In this document: in pieces, positions 36,291-45,020 of the stretch
How the letters are laid out: each line of letters starts with the position of its first letter
How positions within the stretch are numbered: position 1 is the first letter of the stretch
Origin: Labilibacter marinus
GTDB taxonomy: Bacteria; Bacteroidota; Bacteroidia; Bacteroidales; Marinilabiliaceae
Direction of reading: 5' to 3'
Assembly (NCBI RefSeq): GCF_001659685.2
Contig: NZ_LXYE02000053.1
Coordinates: 44,529-108,528 of the forward strand
DNA: 64,000 nt
Notes under the pieces: model-generated
Databases searched by the model: none
Told to the model about the DNA's origin: nothing
Seen by the model: the letters and a program-made list of their open reading frames with translations, nothing else
Position numbers and translations under genes: made by a program

Positions 36291-38573
36291 ATGAAACGAA
36301 TATGTATCTGGTTTGTAGCCCTGCCGTTATTATTAGCTGGTTGCGAACAGAGTAATGAAACGAGTGAAAAGGGTGATGAGGAGCAATTTGTAAATGATCT
36401 TTTGCAAAAAATGACCTTGGACGAAAAGGTTGGTCAGCTTTGTCAGTATACCAGCCAGTGGGAAATGACTGGGCCAACACCTGATGCAGCGAATGCCCAA
36501 AAATTAGAAGAAAAGCTAAGAGAAGGTAGCGTAGGTTCTATGTTAAACGTAGTAGGTGCCGAAGCTACCAAAAATGCGCAAAAAATAGTAGTTGAAAACT
36601 CACGTCTAGGTATTCCCTTAATATTTGGTTATGACGTAATTCACGGACAAAAAACCATGTTTCCAATCCCCATGGGAGAAGCTTGTTCATGGGATTTAGA
36701 ATTGGCTAAATTATCTTCCTCCATTGCTGCAAAAGAAGCTGCGGCTAATGGATTACATTGGACATTTGCACCCATGATGGATGTAGGGCGAGATGCTCGC
36801 TGGGGAAGAGTAATGGAAGGAGCCGGTGAAGATGCTTATTTAGGAAGTAGGTTTGCTGAGGCTAGAGTGCATGGTTTTCAAGGAGATGATTTGAGTAGTG
36901 AGAATACCATTGCAGCCTGTGCCAAACATTTTGCAGCCTATGCTTTTTCAGAATCTGGAAGGGATTATAATGTGGTTGAAATTGGAGGTGAGTCTTTGCA
37001 TAATGTGGTACTACCTCCGTTTAAGGCTGCTGTTAATGCTGGCGTGGCCACTTTTATGAATTCTTTTAATACTATTGATGGAATGCCGGCTACGGCTAGT
37101 GTTTATTTACAACGTGATTTATTAAAAGGTGATTGGGGCTTTAAGGGCTTTGTGGTTTCTGATTGGAATAGTGTGGGCGAAATGATAGCTCATGGCGCTG
37201 CAGCCGACTTAAAAGAGTGTGCACAGAAGGCCATTACCGCAGGTTGTGATATGGATATGGAAGGCTATGCTTATGTCGATTACTTGACTCAATTAGTAGA
37301 AAACGGAACCGTGGATGTTCAGTTGATTGATGAGGCTGTTTCTCGAATTTTAAGCGTTAAATATCAGTTAGGCTTGTTCGAAGATCCATATAAATATTGC
37401 GATGTAGAAAGAGAGAAAAATAATATTTACACGTCTGAACATCGTGAAGCTTCTCGAAAAGTAGCTCGTGAGTCAATGGTGTTGTTGAAGAATGATGATG
37501 CCATTTTGCCTATTAAATCAAGCGTAAAATCCATTGCGGTTATCGGACCATTGGCAGATGATAAAGATTCTCCATTGGGAAATTGGCGCGCAAGAGCCGA
37601 GGCAAATTCGGCAGTTTCCTTGCTCGAAGGTGTAAGGGCTGCTGTTCCTGAAGGTGTGGAAATCAACTATGCCAAAGGTTGTGAGTTGGCTACTGGAGGA
37701 AGAACTTTTTCTACCTATCTGCAAGTGAACGAAGATGATAAGTCAGGTTTTGCTAAAGCAGTTAAAGCGGCCAAAAAATCAGAGCTTGTATTATTAGCAA
37801 TTGGCGAAGATGCATATATGTCTGGTGAAGGTCGAAGTCAAACAGATATCACCTTGCAAGGTGTGCAAAAGGAATTGTTTGAAGCAGTGGTTAAAGCCAA
37901 TAAAAATGTGGTGGTAGTTTTAATGAATGGTCGCCCGTTGGTTATGCCAGAGGTAGTTGAAAAAGCAACGGCTATTTTAGAAGCATGGCATGGCGGTTCT
38001 GAAGCAGGTCATGCTATAGCTGATGTGTTATTCGGCAAGTATAATCCTTCGGGGAAATTGGTGATGTCGTTTCCTCGAAATGTGGGGCAAATTCCTATCT
38101 ATTATAACTATAAAAATACAGGACGACCTGAAGGTAAATACGATGAGGATAATCTATGGTCTAATTATACAGATGCTCCTAATTTGCCACAATATCCATT
38201 TGGATATGGTTTAAGTTATACCTCTTTTACTTATGCCGGGTTAAAATTAGATAAACAAGAAACAGGTGTTAATGGTGAAATAAACCTTAGTGTTAAGCTT
38301 ACTAACACTGGCCAGGTAAAAGGAAAAGAAATAGTTCAATTGTATATTAGGGATGAGGTGGCTACTTATGCTCGCCCTGTTATTGAGCTAAAAGGTTTTG
38401 ACAAAGTAGAGCTAGAGCCAGGAGAATCTAAAACTATAGAATTTAAATTAACAGATAAAGAACTGGGTTATTATTTCCCCGATGGAAAATATGTAGTTGA
38501 ACCAGGAAGTTTTAAAGTGTTTGTCGGTGGTAATCCTCATGAACTATTACAATCCAATTTTATATTAAACTAA
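36291..38573 (+). CDS. Lipoprotein beta-glucosidase (GH3)
   Basis: The protein has 760 residues from ATG 36291; the open frame begins 63 bp earlier, but only this start gives the signal peptide with lipobox LLAGC. The GH3 N-domain carries the nucleophile in GFVVSDWNSV (Asp291). The second domain and a C-terminal fibronectin-III-like domain (LSVKLTNTGQVKGKEIVQLY) follow, as in BglX. It should sit in the envelope and remove terminal beta-linked glucose from oligosaccharides bound for SusC/D or the MFS carrier. Confidence 0.94.
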   Translation: MKRICIWFVALPLLLAGCEQSNETSEKGDEEQFVNDLLQKMTLDEKVGQLCQYTSQWEMTGPTPDAANAQKLEEKLREGSVGSMLNVVGAEATKNAQKIVVENSRLGIPLIFGYDVIHGQKTMFPIPMGEACSWDLELAKLSSSIAAKEAAANGLHWTFAPMMDVGRDARWGRVMEGAGEDAYLGSRFAEARVHGFQGDDLSSENTIAACAKHFAAYAFSESGRDYNVVEIGGESLHNVVLPPFKAAVNAGVATFMNSFNTIDGMPATASVYLQRDLLKGDWGFKGFVVSDWNSVGEMIAHGAAADLKECAQKAITAGCDMDMEGYAYVDYLTQLVENGTVDVQLIDEAVSRILSVKYQLGLFEDPYKYCDVEREKNNIYTSEHREASRKVARESMVLLKNDDAILPIKSSVKSIAVIGPLADDKDSPLGNWRARAEANSAVSLLEGVRAAVPEGVEINYAKGCELATGGRTFSTYLQVNEDDKSGFAKAVKAAKKSELVLLAIGEDAYMSGEGRSQTDITLQGVQKELFEAVVKANKNVVVVLMNGRPLVMPEVVEKATAILEAWHGGSEAGHAIADVLFGKYNPSGKLVMSFPRNVGQIPIYYNYKNTGRPEGKYDEDNLWSNYTDAPNLPQYPFGYGLSYTSFTYAGLKLDKQETGVNGEINLSVKLTNTGQVKGKEIVQLYIRDEVATYARPVIELKGFDKVELEPGESKTIEFKLTDKELGYYFPDGKYVVEPGSFKVFVGGNPHELLQSNFILN

Positions 38574-38605
38574 TTATCTATCTAAAACCAAAACAACACC
38601 ATCCC

Positions 38606-38640
38606 ATCCCAGAAGATCTCATTCTTCTGGGATTTTTTTT
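38606..38640 (+). terminator. Terminator after the GH3 gene
   Basis: ATCCCAGAAGA (38606-38616) pairs with TCTTCTGGGAT (38623-38633), with a 6-nt loop and a run of eight T. It ends the beta-glucan locus. The 270 bp that follow, up to 38909, are AT-rich with nothing else recognised. Confidence 0.93.
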
Positions 38641-38909
38641 ATCAGAAAGTTAGTAGTAACAGTTTATAGAATTTATAGGCTATATATTCTAAATGTCAAT
38701 AATTTCAGATGTTGATTGAACAATTGTGCTAAAACAGGGTCTTAGTTGTTCATTAGGGTAAATAAACGATAGACAAAATAACATATTTCAGCCTGAAGGA
38801 TTTTCTTAGCAAGCCATAAATCGAGTATATATCATTCATCGATAATGATATTTTATTCGTGTAATGTTTGTAAAAGTGCTTTAAAGGCTTAACCAATTGA
38901 AAAAAATAG

Positions 38910-40409
38910 ATGAGTACAGAACAACTTCAATTTTCTGAATATTTAAATTCCTTTAAGGATACGCTGAAGAGTGTATTTTACCAACGCGATAACATCGAAC
39001 AGTTTATACAAAAAAGAGGATTTCCTGCTTTAGTTCTTAGAGATATTATGGCTAAAAATCCCCTGTCGGTAGGTATCCCAGAGGAATATGGAGGTAGAGG
39101 CGTAAAGATGAAAGAATGTCTGGGTATGATGGATGCGGCTTCCTATGAGTCACTACCTTTATCCTTGACTTTTGGTATTAACATTGCCTTGTTTTTAGAA
39201 CCGGTAGGTAAATATGGTAGCGAAGAAGCTAAAAAAAGTGTTTTTAATCGATTCTTAACCCAACAAAATATGGGTGGGTTAATGATTACAGAACCAGATT
39301 TTGGTAGTGATGCCTTGGGAATGCAAACTTCTTGCGAGCGTCAAGGGAGTAATTATCATGTTAAAGGTACTAAGCATTGGCAAGGACTGACTGGTTTAGC
39401 CGATTATTGGTTAATTACATCAAGAAATAAAACTGCTAAAGGCGATTTAGCCAGAGATATTGATTTTTTTGTTTGTGATGTACAGCAGCCTAATCAACAA
39501 ATTATTGTTGAAGAATATTATAATAACCTAGGTTTATATCCTATCCCTTACGGAAAAAATAAGGTGGATGTAATTATTCCAGAGCAATATAAACTTCAGC
39601 CAGTATCATCGGGTTTAAATTTAATGATGGATTTATTACACCGTAGTCGTTACCAATTTCCTGGCATGGGAATGGGTTTTATTCGACGTATGTTGGATGA
39701 TGCTATTGAGCATTGTAAAACGCGTATTGTTAGTGGAAAGCCATTGATTAAATTGGATCAGGTTCAGCATCAAATCAACAAAATTCAAAGTGCATTTACG
39801 GTTTGTTCGGCCATGTGTTCGAGAAGTGCAGAGTACGCAGGAGTAGAGAAAAACTTGGGGGCAGATGCTATTGAGGCTAACAGCATGAAGGCTTATGTAA
39901 CGGATTTAATGCAAAGTTCTGCACAAATTCTTACCCAGCTAAAAGGTGCTAATGGTTATAAGGCTGAGAGTGTTAGTTCGAGAGGTATTATAGATTCACG
40001 ACCATTTAGAATTTTTGAAGGGTCAAACGATATGCTTTATACGCAGATTTCTGAAATGGTCACTAAGCTGATGGTGCGTAAAAAGGAGCTTAACTTATCT
40101 TCTTTCTTAAAAGGATTTAATTTAACAGAAAAAGTGTCGGAGCAATTTAAAGGCCTGATAGATTTTACCATTGATCCTAAGGTTGTTCAGCGTAAAAGTG
40201 TTGATTTAGGAAAAATATTAAGCCGTATTGTTTCTGCAAATATGGTTGTAAGTATGGCTGAAAAAGGTTTTAGAAATGATTTAATTACCAATAGCATTGA
40301 GAACCTGAAACAGGAAGTTTCGATGTTGGTTAGTTCATACCAATTTCAAACTAATATTGCCACAATAGAGGATTATAAAGAGTCGTCTACTTGGTTAGAT
40401 ATAGTTTAA
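38910..40409 (+). CDS. Acyl-CoA dehydrogenase family flavoprotein
   Basis: The protein has 499 residues with the FAD-binding segment GGLMITEPDFGSDALGMQTS and the C-terminal FRIFEGSNDMLYTQI (the FEGTND-like signature). The central part GVKMKECLGMMDAASYESLP is typical of the family. It lacks neighbouring ETF or beta-oxidation genes and is longer than standard members (about 380 residues). The extra C-terminal 90 residues are unassigned. The substrate cannot be told. Confidence 0.87.
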   Translation: MSTEQLQFSEYLNSFKDTLKSVFYQRDNIEQFIQKRGFPALVLRDIMAKNPLSVGIPEEYGGRGVKMKECLGMMDAASYESLPLSLTFGINIALFLEPVGKYGSEEAKKSVFNRFLTQQNMGGLMITEPDFGSDALGMQTSCERQGSNYHVKGTKHWQGLTGLADYWLITSRNKTAKGDLARDIDFFVCDVQQPNQQIIVEEYYNNLGLYPIPYGKNKVDVIIPEQYKLQPVSSGLNLMMDLLHRSRYQFPGMGMGFIRRMLDDAIEHCKTRIVSGKPLIKLDQVQHQINKIQSAFTVCSAMCSRSAEYAGVEKNLGADAIEANSMKAYVTDLMQSSAQILTQLKGANGYKAESVSSRGIIDSRPFRIFEGSNDMLYTQISEMVTKLMVRKKELNLSSFLKGFNLTEKVSEQFKGLIDFTIDPKVVQRKSVDLGKILSRIVSANMVVSMAEKGFRNDLITNSIENLKQEVSMLVSSYQFQTNIATIEDYKESSTWLDIV

Positions 40410-40430
40410 GATTTAAATATATTTGAGTAG

Positions 40431-40468
40431 AAAGGTTTATGAGTGATGATGCTTATAAACCTTTTTTT
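40431..40468. terminator. Bidirectional terminator, acyl-CoA dehydrogenase / DUF1287
   Basis: AAAGGTTTATGAG (40431-40443) pairs with CTTATAAACCTTT (40452-40464) with one wobble. A T-run follows that overlaps the stop codon of the converging DUF1287 gene. Confidence 0.85.
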
Positions 40469-41051
40469 ATTGTGCATACTTATAATGGCCAATTATCTTA
40501 AAACTAAAAAGGCAATCCTCCATTACTTGTCCAGCACCAATGTTATGCACGATGAGGTAACGCTTGTTATCGCTTGATTTTTTATTGATGACTAAACCAA
40601 TATGCGTAGTTCCTCCACCTAGGTTCCAGCAAACAATATCTCCAGGCTTGTAATCATTAGCCTCATTACTTTTAGATAAGGTAGTTCCAAAACGAGAAAA
40701 GTAAGTCATTAAATTGGGAACTCTGCGATGGTCAATATTAGTATCTGGCCTTTTTAAGCCCCAATTATTGGGATACTTGCTAAAGTTAGCTTTCATATCT
40801 TCATGTACCTCCTTTTGCAAATCAATACCTAATTTTCGATATGCTCTAATAATAACATCCGTACAAACGCCTTTGCCTGCAGGTACATCTCCATTGGGGT
40901 AGGGGATGCTAAAATAACTGGGGTCGTAACTAACCTTATCCTTAGTCAGTGATATGGCTGCATCTGATAATTTTGGGTAAAAGATACTATCATTCTGTGC
41001 CCCAGAAAGTACCGTTATGGAGATAAAAAGTATTGATAAAAATAGTTTCAT
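40467..41051 (-). CDS. Secreted DUF1287 protein (NlpC/P60-like fold)
   Basis: The protein has 194 residues with a signal peptide (cleavage near residue 18). The family signature GDVPAGKGVCTDVIIRAYR holds a conserved Cys, and DYKPGDIVCWNLGGGTTHIG holds a conserved His. DUF1287 proteins resemble NlpC/P60 cysteine peptidases and are probably envelope hydrolases, but the substrate is not known. It is transcribed alone. Confidence 0.88.
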   Translation of the reverse strand: MKLFLSILFISITVLSGAQNDSIFYPKLSDAAISLTKDKVSYDPSYFSIPYPNGDVPAGKGVCTDVIIRAYRKLGIDLQKEVHEDMKANFSKYPNNWGLKRPDTNIDHRRVPNLMTYFSRFGTTLSKSNEANDYKPGDIVCWNLGGGTTHIGLVINKKSSDNKRYLIVHNIGAGQVMEDCLFSFKIIGHYKYAQ

Positions 41052-41155
41052 TTTTTTAGCATTATTGACATGCTAAACTTACCAAGAAAAAATTGAGGAT
41101 AAAATTACGTTAGGCAAGAAAATGTTAATTTGAAGATGCTAACTCAATAACGATA

Positions 41156-41258
41156 AAAAGTCTGTAACTCCATATGATGATTTGCCACCCCTGCTAATCA
41201 TCACACGAAATATACAGACTTTTCGGGTTAAGAGCGGTCCCTATTAAAAGCCGCTCTT
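41156..41258. other. Compact structured non-coding element (nested hairpins)
   Basis: AAAAGTCTGTA (41156-41166) and TACAGACTTTT (41213-41223) form a perfect 11-bp outer stem. Inside it TGATGATT (41175-41182) pairs with AATCATCA (41196-41203) around a 13-nt loop. Just after, AAGAGCGG (41230-41237) pairs with CCGCTCTT (41251-41258). It lies between two minus-strand genes. It could be a small RNA, a bidirectional terminator or a mobile-element relic. Confidence 0.55.
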
Positions 41259-41325
41259 TGCGTAACCTAATTCTTTGTGCCAGAAAGTTAGGGTTCGCGA
41301 AATTATAGATTAGAGTATGTTTTAT

Positions 41326-41697
41326 TTATACCTTAACTAGTTTAAACGATTCATCAGCCCAAACCTTAATTCCTCTAAGAGAGTCGATTTGATTTTCGAT
41401 ATCAAATTCTCCTTCATTAGGTTCTTTGCAAGGTGATTGTTTACTTATTTCTGAGGCTTTTATTTTTACTTCTTCAGGAATAAGCTTGTTCTTTTCTAGT
41501 GTACACAAAATGTTTTCTAAACCAGCATCATGATGTTCGATTCCATTTTTTAAAAGCATAGCACTTAATAAATATTCAGCCGACATGGCTATTACATTAA
41601 GTGTAATTACTTCTCCAAATTTGTTGGACTTAGAAAAAGCAATGGCATTATGAAAGTATTCGATGCCTGTGTTATAAAATTCTTTTGGACGTATCAT
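41326..41697 (-). CDS. Small helical protein, possibly HEPN-like, next to nifV
   Basis: The protein has 123 residues, predicted all-helical. The run IAMSAEYLLSAMLLKNGIEH followed by a LENILCTLEKNKLIP helix resembles HEPN-type proteins. The catalytic RX4-6H motif is not seen, so RNase activity is doubtful. It lies 102 bp downstream of nifV on the same strand and may be the last gene of the nif operon. A role in nitrogen fixation is unproven. Confidence 0.65.
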   Translation of the reverse strand: MIRPKEFYNTGIEYFHNAIAFSKSNKFGEVITLNVIAMSAEYLLSAMLLKNGIEHHDAGLENILCTLEKNKLIPEEVKIKASEISKQSPCKEPNEGEFDIENQIDSLRGIKVWADESFKLVKV

Positions 41698-41799
41698 CTT
41701 TAGTTTATTTTCTGGGCTTTAATATTTAAAACTGAGTAAACTTAGTTTGTTGTTATTAACTGATTGTTTACCCTGTGGGGTTTTATGGTTAAATGTTTA

Positions 41800-42909
41800 T
41801 TATAAATTAAGTATAAGTTCTTTTAAGTCGTTATTGTCTACACTCTTTTTTTGTGCAGTAGCCAATTGTTTTATTTGTGGCAATATCTTTTCTCCTTGTT
41901 CAGGCGTTAGTTTTATACCCATTCCTTTTAATGTATCCAATACTGAGGCTATTCCTGAATGTTTTCCAATTACAAACTTAGACTCTTTACCCACTTCTTC
42001 TGGATGAAAAGCATGATAACTCATCGGGTTATTCAGTAATGAACGACAATGAATGCCGCTTTCGTGACTGGTTATTAATTCACCAGTGATGGGTTTAGTT
42101 TGGCTTACTTTGCGTTTGGATATTTTCTCAACAAATTGACAAATTGGTGCTATGTTTTTTAAATCGATTCCAAGGTTTTGGTTCAAGGAGAATTTTGCTG
42201 CAGCGGCTACTTCTTCGAGTGGCGCGTTACCAGCTCTTTCTCCTAAGCCATTGATGGTTGTGTCGATGCTGTTGCAACCAGCTTGTAATGCAGCAATGCT
42301 GTTAGCTGTTGCCATTCCTAAATCATTATGTGCATGAAACTCTAAGTCTAGTTCAGGAAATAGATAACGATAATCATTGATCATATCGTGCACTGAGAAA
42401 GGATTCATGATCCCGACAGTATCAGCAAATCGTACTCGTTTTACTCCTAAATGCACCGCTTCGTTAATATAGCTTCTTAAAAAGTGAGGATTAGCTCTTG
42501 AGGCGTCTTGTGCACCAATACCTACAAACTCAAAATGGTTTGAAGCTAAGCCGATCATAGTTTTCATTTGTGTGAGTACCCAATCGTGGTTTTTGCCAAT
42601 AGCGGCTAATTGAATATCGCTCACCGGAAAGGAGATGCTAATGCGTTTTACACCAGTACGCTTAGCGGCCATAATATCTGATACGGTAGCTCGTGCCCAA
42701 CAAAGCGCATTAAAGCTAAAACCTTGATTAATCAAAGTTCGAATATCTTTTTCTTCTTGAATAGAAATGGCTGGTGTTCCAATTTCAGCTTCTTGTACAC
42801 CAATTTCCTGAAGCATATGGGCAATCTTTATCTTTTCATCTAATGAAAAAACAACGCCAGCAGCTTGTTCTCCATCTCTTAGTGTAGTGTCTATCAGATA
42901 TTGTTTCAT
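41800..42909 (-). CDS. nifV: Homocitrate synthase NifV
   Basis: The protein has 369 residues in the HMG-CoA lyase-like family. The start IDTTLRDGEQAAGVVFSLDE carries the metal and base residues. The mid segments DLEFHAHNDLGMATANSIAA and DTTINGLGERAGNAPLEEV hold the metal-binding HxH and the GERxGN motif. It joins acetyl-CoA to 2-oxoglutarate to make the homocitrate of FeMo-cofactor. Its place at the end of the nif operon distinguishes it from isopropylmalate synthase. Confidence 0.94.
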   Translation of the reverse strand: MKQYLIDTTLRDGEQAAGVVFSLDEKIKIAHMLQEIGVQEAEIGTPAISIQEEKDIRTLINQGFSFNALCWARATVSDIMAAKRTGVKRISISFPVSDIQLAAIGKNHDWVLTQMKTMIGLASNHFEFVGIGAQDASRANPHFLRSYINEAVHLGVKRVRFADTVGIMNPFSVHDMINDYRYLFPELDLEFHAHNDLGMATANSIAALQAGCNSIDTTINGLGERAGNAPLEEVAAAAKFSLNQNLGIDLKNIAPICQFVEKISKRKVSQTKPITGELITSHESGIHCRSLLNNPMSYHAFHPEEVGKESKFVIGKHSGIASVLDTLKGMGIKLTPEQGEKILPQIKQLATAQKKSVDNNDLKELILNL

Positions 42910-42938
42910 GGCAAATTGGTTTATGGATCAATAGTGGA

Positions 42939-43006
42939 TTAGTCATTGGTCAGTAGTCATTTGTGAAAGTAATAACCCATGACTACTGACGAGTGACTAA
43001 TGACTT
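42939..43006 (-). repeat. Heptad-periodic hairpin between the ferredoxin gene and nifV (word NNNGTCA)
   Basis: GTCAGTAGTCAT (42949-42960) pairs perfectly with ATGACTACTGAC (42979-42990). AGTCATT (42941-42947) further pairs with AATGACT (42999-43005). Each arm repeats GTCA or TGAC every 7 nt, with three changing bases between. Confidence 0.72.
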
Positions 43007-43312
43007 TTAATCTGAAATTAAATACTCCTCAACTGCTTCGCCTTCTTCAAGCGCATCAAGTATTTCATCAATTTTTTCTTCGGTTATTTCGCCATACCAA
43101 AGGTTGTTGGGATGGATGACCATGATAGGGCCTTGGCTACATACATTTAAACAAGCTGTGCTTGTTACAGCAGCATCAATGCCTCTATCGTTACACTCTT
43201 CCATAATGTATGGGATAAAATCTCCAGCTCCATTTTTGTTGCAGAATCCTTTTGCATCTCCTGCTACACGGTATGAATTGCATACCAAAATGTGATATTC
43301 CGGTTTTTTCAT
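43007..43312 (-). CDS. Thioredoxin-like [2Fe-2S] ferredoxin of the nif operon
   Basis: The protein has 101 residues. C11 and C24, then C54 and C58 in STACLNVCSQGPIM, are the four cluster ligands of the thioredoxin-fold [2Fe-2S] ferredoxins. Small proteins of this type occur in many nif clusters and may feed electrons to nitrogenase or to cofactor assembly. It lies between nifB and nifV, in the direction of the operon. Confidence 0.88.
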   Translation of the reverse strand: MKKPEYHILVCNSYRVAGDAKGFCNKNGAGDFIPYIMEECNDRGIDAAVTSTACLNVCSQGPIMVIHPNNLWYGEITEEKIDEILDALEEGEAVEEYLISD

Positions 43313-43426
43313 GATTTGAAAATTATAGGTTAATTAATATTTGTTTATTTGTCTTCTATGTCAATTTTCGATGCAAAAACTATTTCTATATCTTATGCCA
43401 TTTGTGATGCATCGATTTTAGGTTGT

Positions 43427-43484
43427 AATTAAAACCTAGGGCTTCACCCTAGGCTATAGCTTACGCACCTTTGGTGCTTTAATT
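43427..43484. repeat. REP-like three-way-junction repeat in the nifB-ferredoxin gap
   Basis: The outer stem AATTAAA (43427-43433) / TTTAATT (43478-43484) encloses two hairpins: CCTAGGG-CTTCA-CCCTAGG (43435-43453) and GCACC-TTT-GGTGC (43465-43477). The sequence CCTAGGGCTTCACCCTAGGC is of a type I know as dispersed palindromic repeats in Bacteroidota and other phyla. REP-type elements are commonly moved by TnpA-REP transposases; none is encoded here. Confidence 0.7.
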
Positions 43485-43486
43485 GC

Positions 43487-43553
43487 ACTGCAAACTGTTT
43501 GTTGCCAGTTGCTTACTGAACCCTGCCAACTGCCCACTGAATACTGCCCACAG
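43487..43553 (-). repeat. Ten phased heptads (ACTG / CAGT word) in the nifB-ferredoxin gap
   Basis: On the plus strand ACTG or a one- or two-base variant starts at 43487, 43494, 43501, 43508, 43515, 43522, 43529, 43536, 43543 and 43550. That is ten consecutive positions with an exact 7-nt spacing. Some units are inverted in sense (GTTG for CAAC), so partial pairing within the run is possible. Confidence 0.72.
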
Positions 43554-43561
43554 TTTATCGA

Positions 43562-44827
43562 TCACCCACATCCTGTTCCAGTTCCTGAACATTCAGATCC
43601 ACATTTAAAGCTTTCGGCCTTGGTGATGGTTCTTAGTTCAGCTCCTTTATATACTGAGTCCATTCCTTGATCAATTAAACCAGACATCTCAATTACTTCT
43701 AATCCTGATTTGCCTAATATCTTAGATGGTTTAGGTCCAACACCTCCAACTAAAATGGCTCTACAATCGCTTAATATTTTACCTAGTTCTTCCCATCGCC
43801 CGTCGCCATTTCCTTTTGGAGGAGTTACGCGTTGGTTTACTAGTTTATACCCGTTAGGTGTTTCTTTAAAAACGTATAGTCTTTCGGCTTCGCCTAAATG
43901 TTGGTTTACTAAGATACCTTCGTTACTGGCTACGGCTACATATGGACGCTTATCTGCATCGCCTTTATCTATGCGTACTTTGGCAGCTTCAGTTAAAAGC
44001 TCCATGGCTTCGGTGCTATCTTTTCCTAACAGTCCGGCAGCATCTGCTCTACATCGGCTACAGTGCGTCATAGGTGGCAAGTGCTCGCCTATTTCTTTTC
44101 TGATTTCCTTCATGTAATCGCTGGTAGGCTCTGTTAAATCAGAAAAGGGTGTGTCTTCAACAGGAATCAAAGGAATGGTGTTCATTAAGTCAACGCCCAT
44201 TTCGGATAAGCCTTTAGCTAAGTCTCCAAGTTGTGTGTCGTTTACTCCAGGAATAACAATAGCATTGGCTTTAACAGTAATGCCAGCTGCTTTTAGTTTA
44301 TTGATGGCTTCCAATTGTTTTTCTAACAATAGTTCAGCTCCAGCTAAACCGAAATATCCTTTTTTCTCAAAGCGTACCCATCGATAAACATTCTCCAGTA
44401 CTTTAGGATCTAAAGAGTTGATGGTGATGGTTACATGGCTCACTTCTAGTGCAGCTAGCTCATCAATATAGGGAGCAATACCTAGTCCGTTTGACGATAC
44501 ACAAAGAATCATATCGGGAAAGTTAGAACGTACCTGACGTAGGGTCTCCATGGTTTCATCTGGGTTAGCAAATGGATCACCAGGTCCCGCAATACCTACT
44601 ACCGAAAGCTTTGGCATTTTTTCGCGCAACGACTTTAAATAAACGATAGATTGCTCTGGCGATAATATGTTAGAAGTAACTCCAGGACGACTCTCATTAA
44701 CACAGTCGAACTTACGGTTACAATAGTTACAGCTAATATTACATTTTGGTGCAACTGGTAAATGCACTCTGGCATATTGTCCTTTTGCTTCTTTATTGAA
44801 ACAGGGGTGTTTTTTAAAGTCGATCAT
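43562..44827 (-). CDS. nifB: Nitrogenase cofactor biosynthesis protein NifB
   Basis: The protein has 421 residues. The radical-SAM triad is C29-x3-C33-x2-C36 (CNISCNYC), followed by GPGDPFANPDETMETLR and SVVGIAGPGDP. A C-terminal NifX-like domain (about 295-400, VASNEGILVNQHLGEAERLY) follows, and the tail has several cysteines (CGSECSGTGTGCG). NifB builds the 8Fe carbide core (NifB-co). It lies between nifN and a ferredoxin gene and is essential for any nitrogenase, so its presence supports a functional system. Confidence 0.97.
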   Translation of the reverse strand: MIDFKKHPCFNKEAKGQYARVHLPVAPKCNISCNYCNRKFDCVNESRPGVTSNILSPEQSIVYLKSLREKMPKLSVVGIAGPGDPFANPDETMETLRQVRSNFPDMILCVSSNGLGIAPYIDELAALEVSHVTITINSLDPKVLENVYRWVRFEKKGYFGLAGAELLLEKQLEAINKLKAAGITVKANAIVIPGVNDTQLGDLAKGLSEMGVDLMNTIPLIPVEDTPFSDLTEPTSDYMKEIRKEIGEHLPPMTHCSRCRADAAGLLGKDSTEAMELLTEAAKVRIDKGDADKRPYVAVASNEGILVNQHLGEAERLYVFKETPNGYKLVNQRVTPPKGNGDGRWEELGKILSDCRAILVGGVGPKPSKILGKSGLEVIEMSGLIDQGMDSVYKGAELRTITKAESFKCGSECSGTGTGCG

Positions 44828-44840
44828 ATGCGGTTTTTTT

Positions 44841-45018
44841 AGTATAAAGTATAAAGTATTAAGTATAAAGATGATTTACATCTTGTGAATGTGCTTTATT
44901 TCTTTACGCTTAAGTCTTTATGCTAATGTCGTTATATCTATTTTTAAAATATTGAGTATTAAGATGTTTCGCGCTTTGTTAAAGAGTCTTTTGTCTTTAT
45001 ACTTTTGTCTTAATACTT
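44841..45018 (-). repeat. Two heptad hairpin elements between nifN and nifB (word AGTATAA)
   Basis: In the first, AAG recurs at 44847, 44854, 44861 and 44868, followed by the core AGATGATTTACATCTTG and by CTT at 44902, 44909 and 44916. In the second, AGTATTAAGA (44955-44964) pairs with TCTTAATACT (45008-45017), and CTT recurs at 44988, 44995, 45002, 45009 and 45016. The outer arms of the two can also pair with each other. Confidence 0.75.
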
Positions 45019-45020
45019 CT

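Noticed and set aside
43427..43553. Possible CRISPR array or tRNA-like cloverleaf
   Set aside because: The repeats are 7 nt long with no spacers, and the three-way junction lacks tRNA-conserved bases such as the TTC loop and an anticodon arm.
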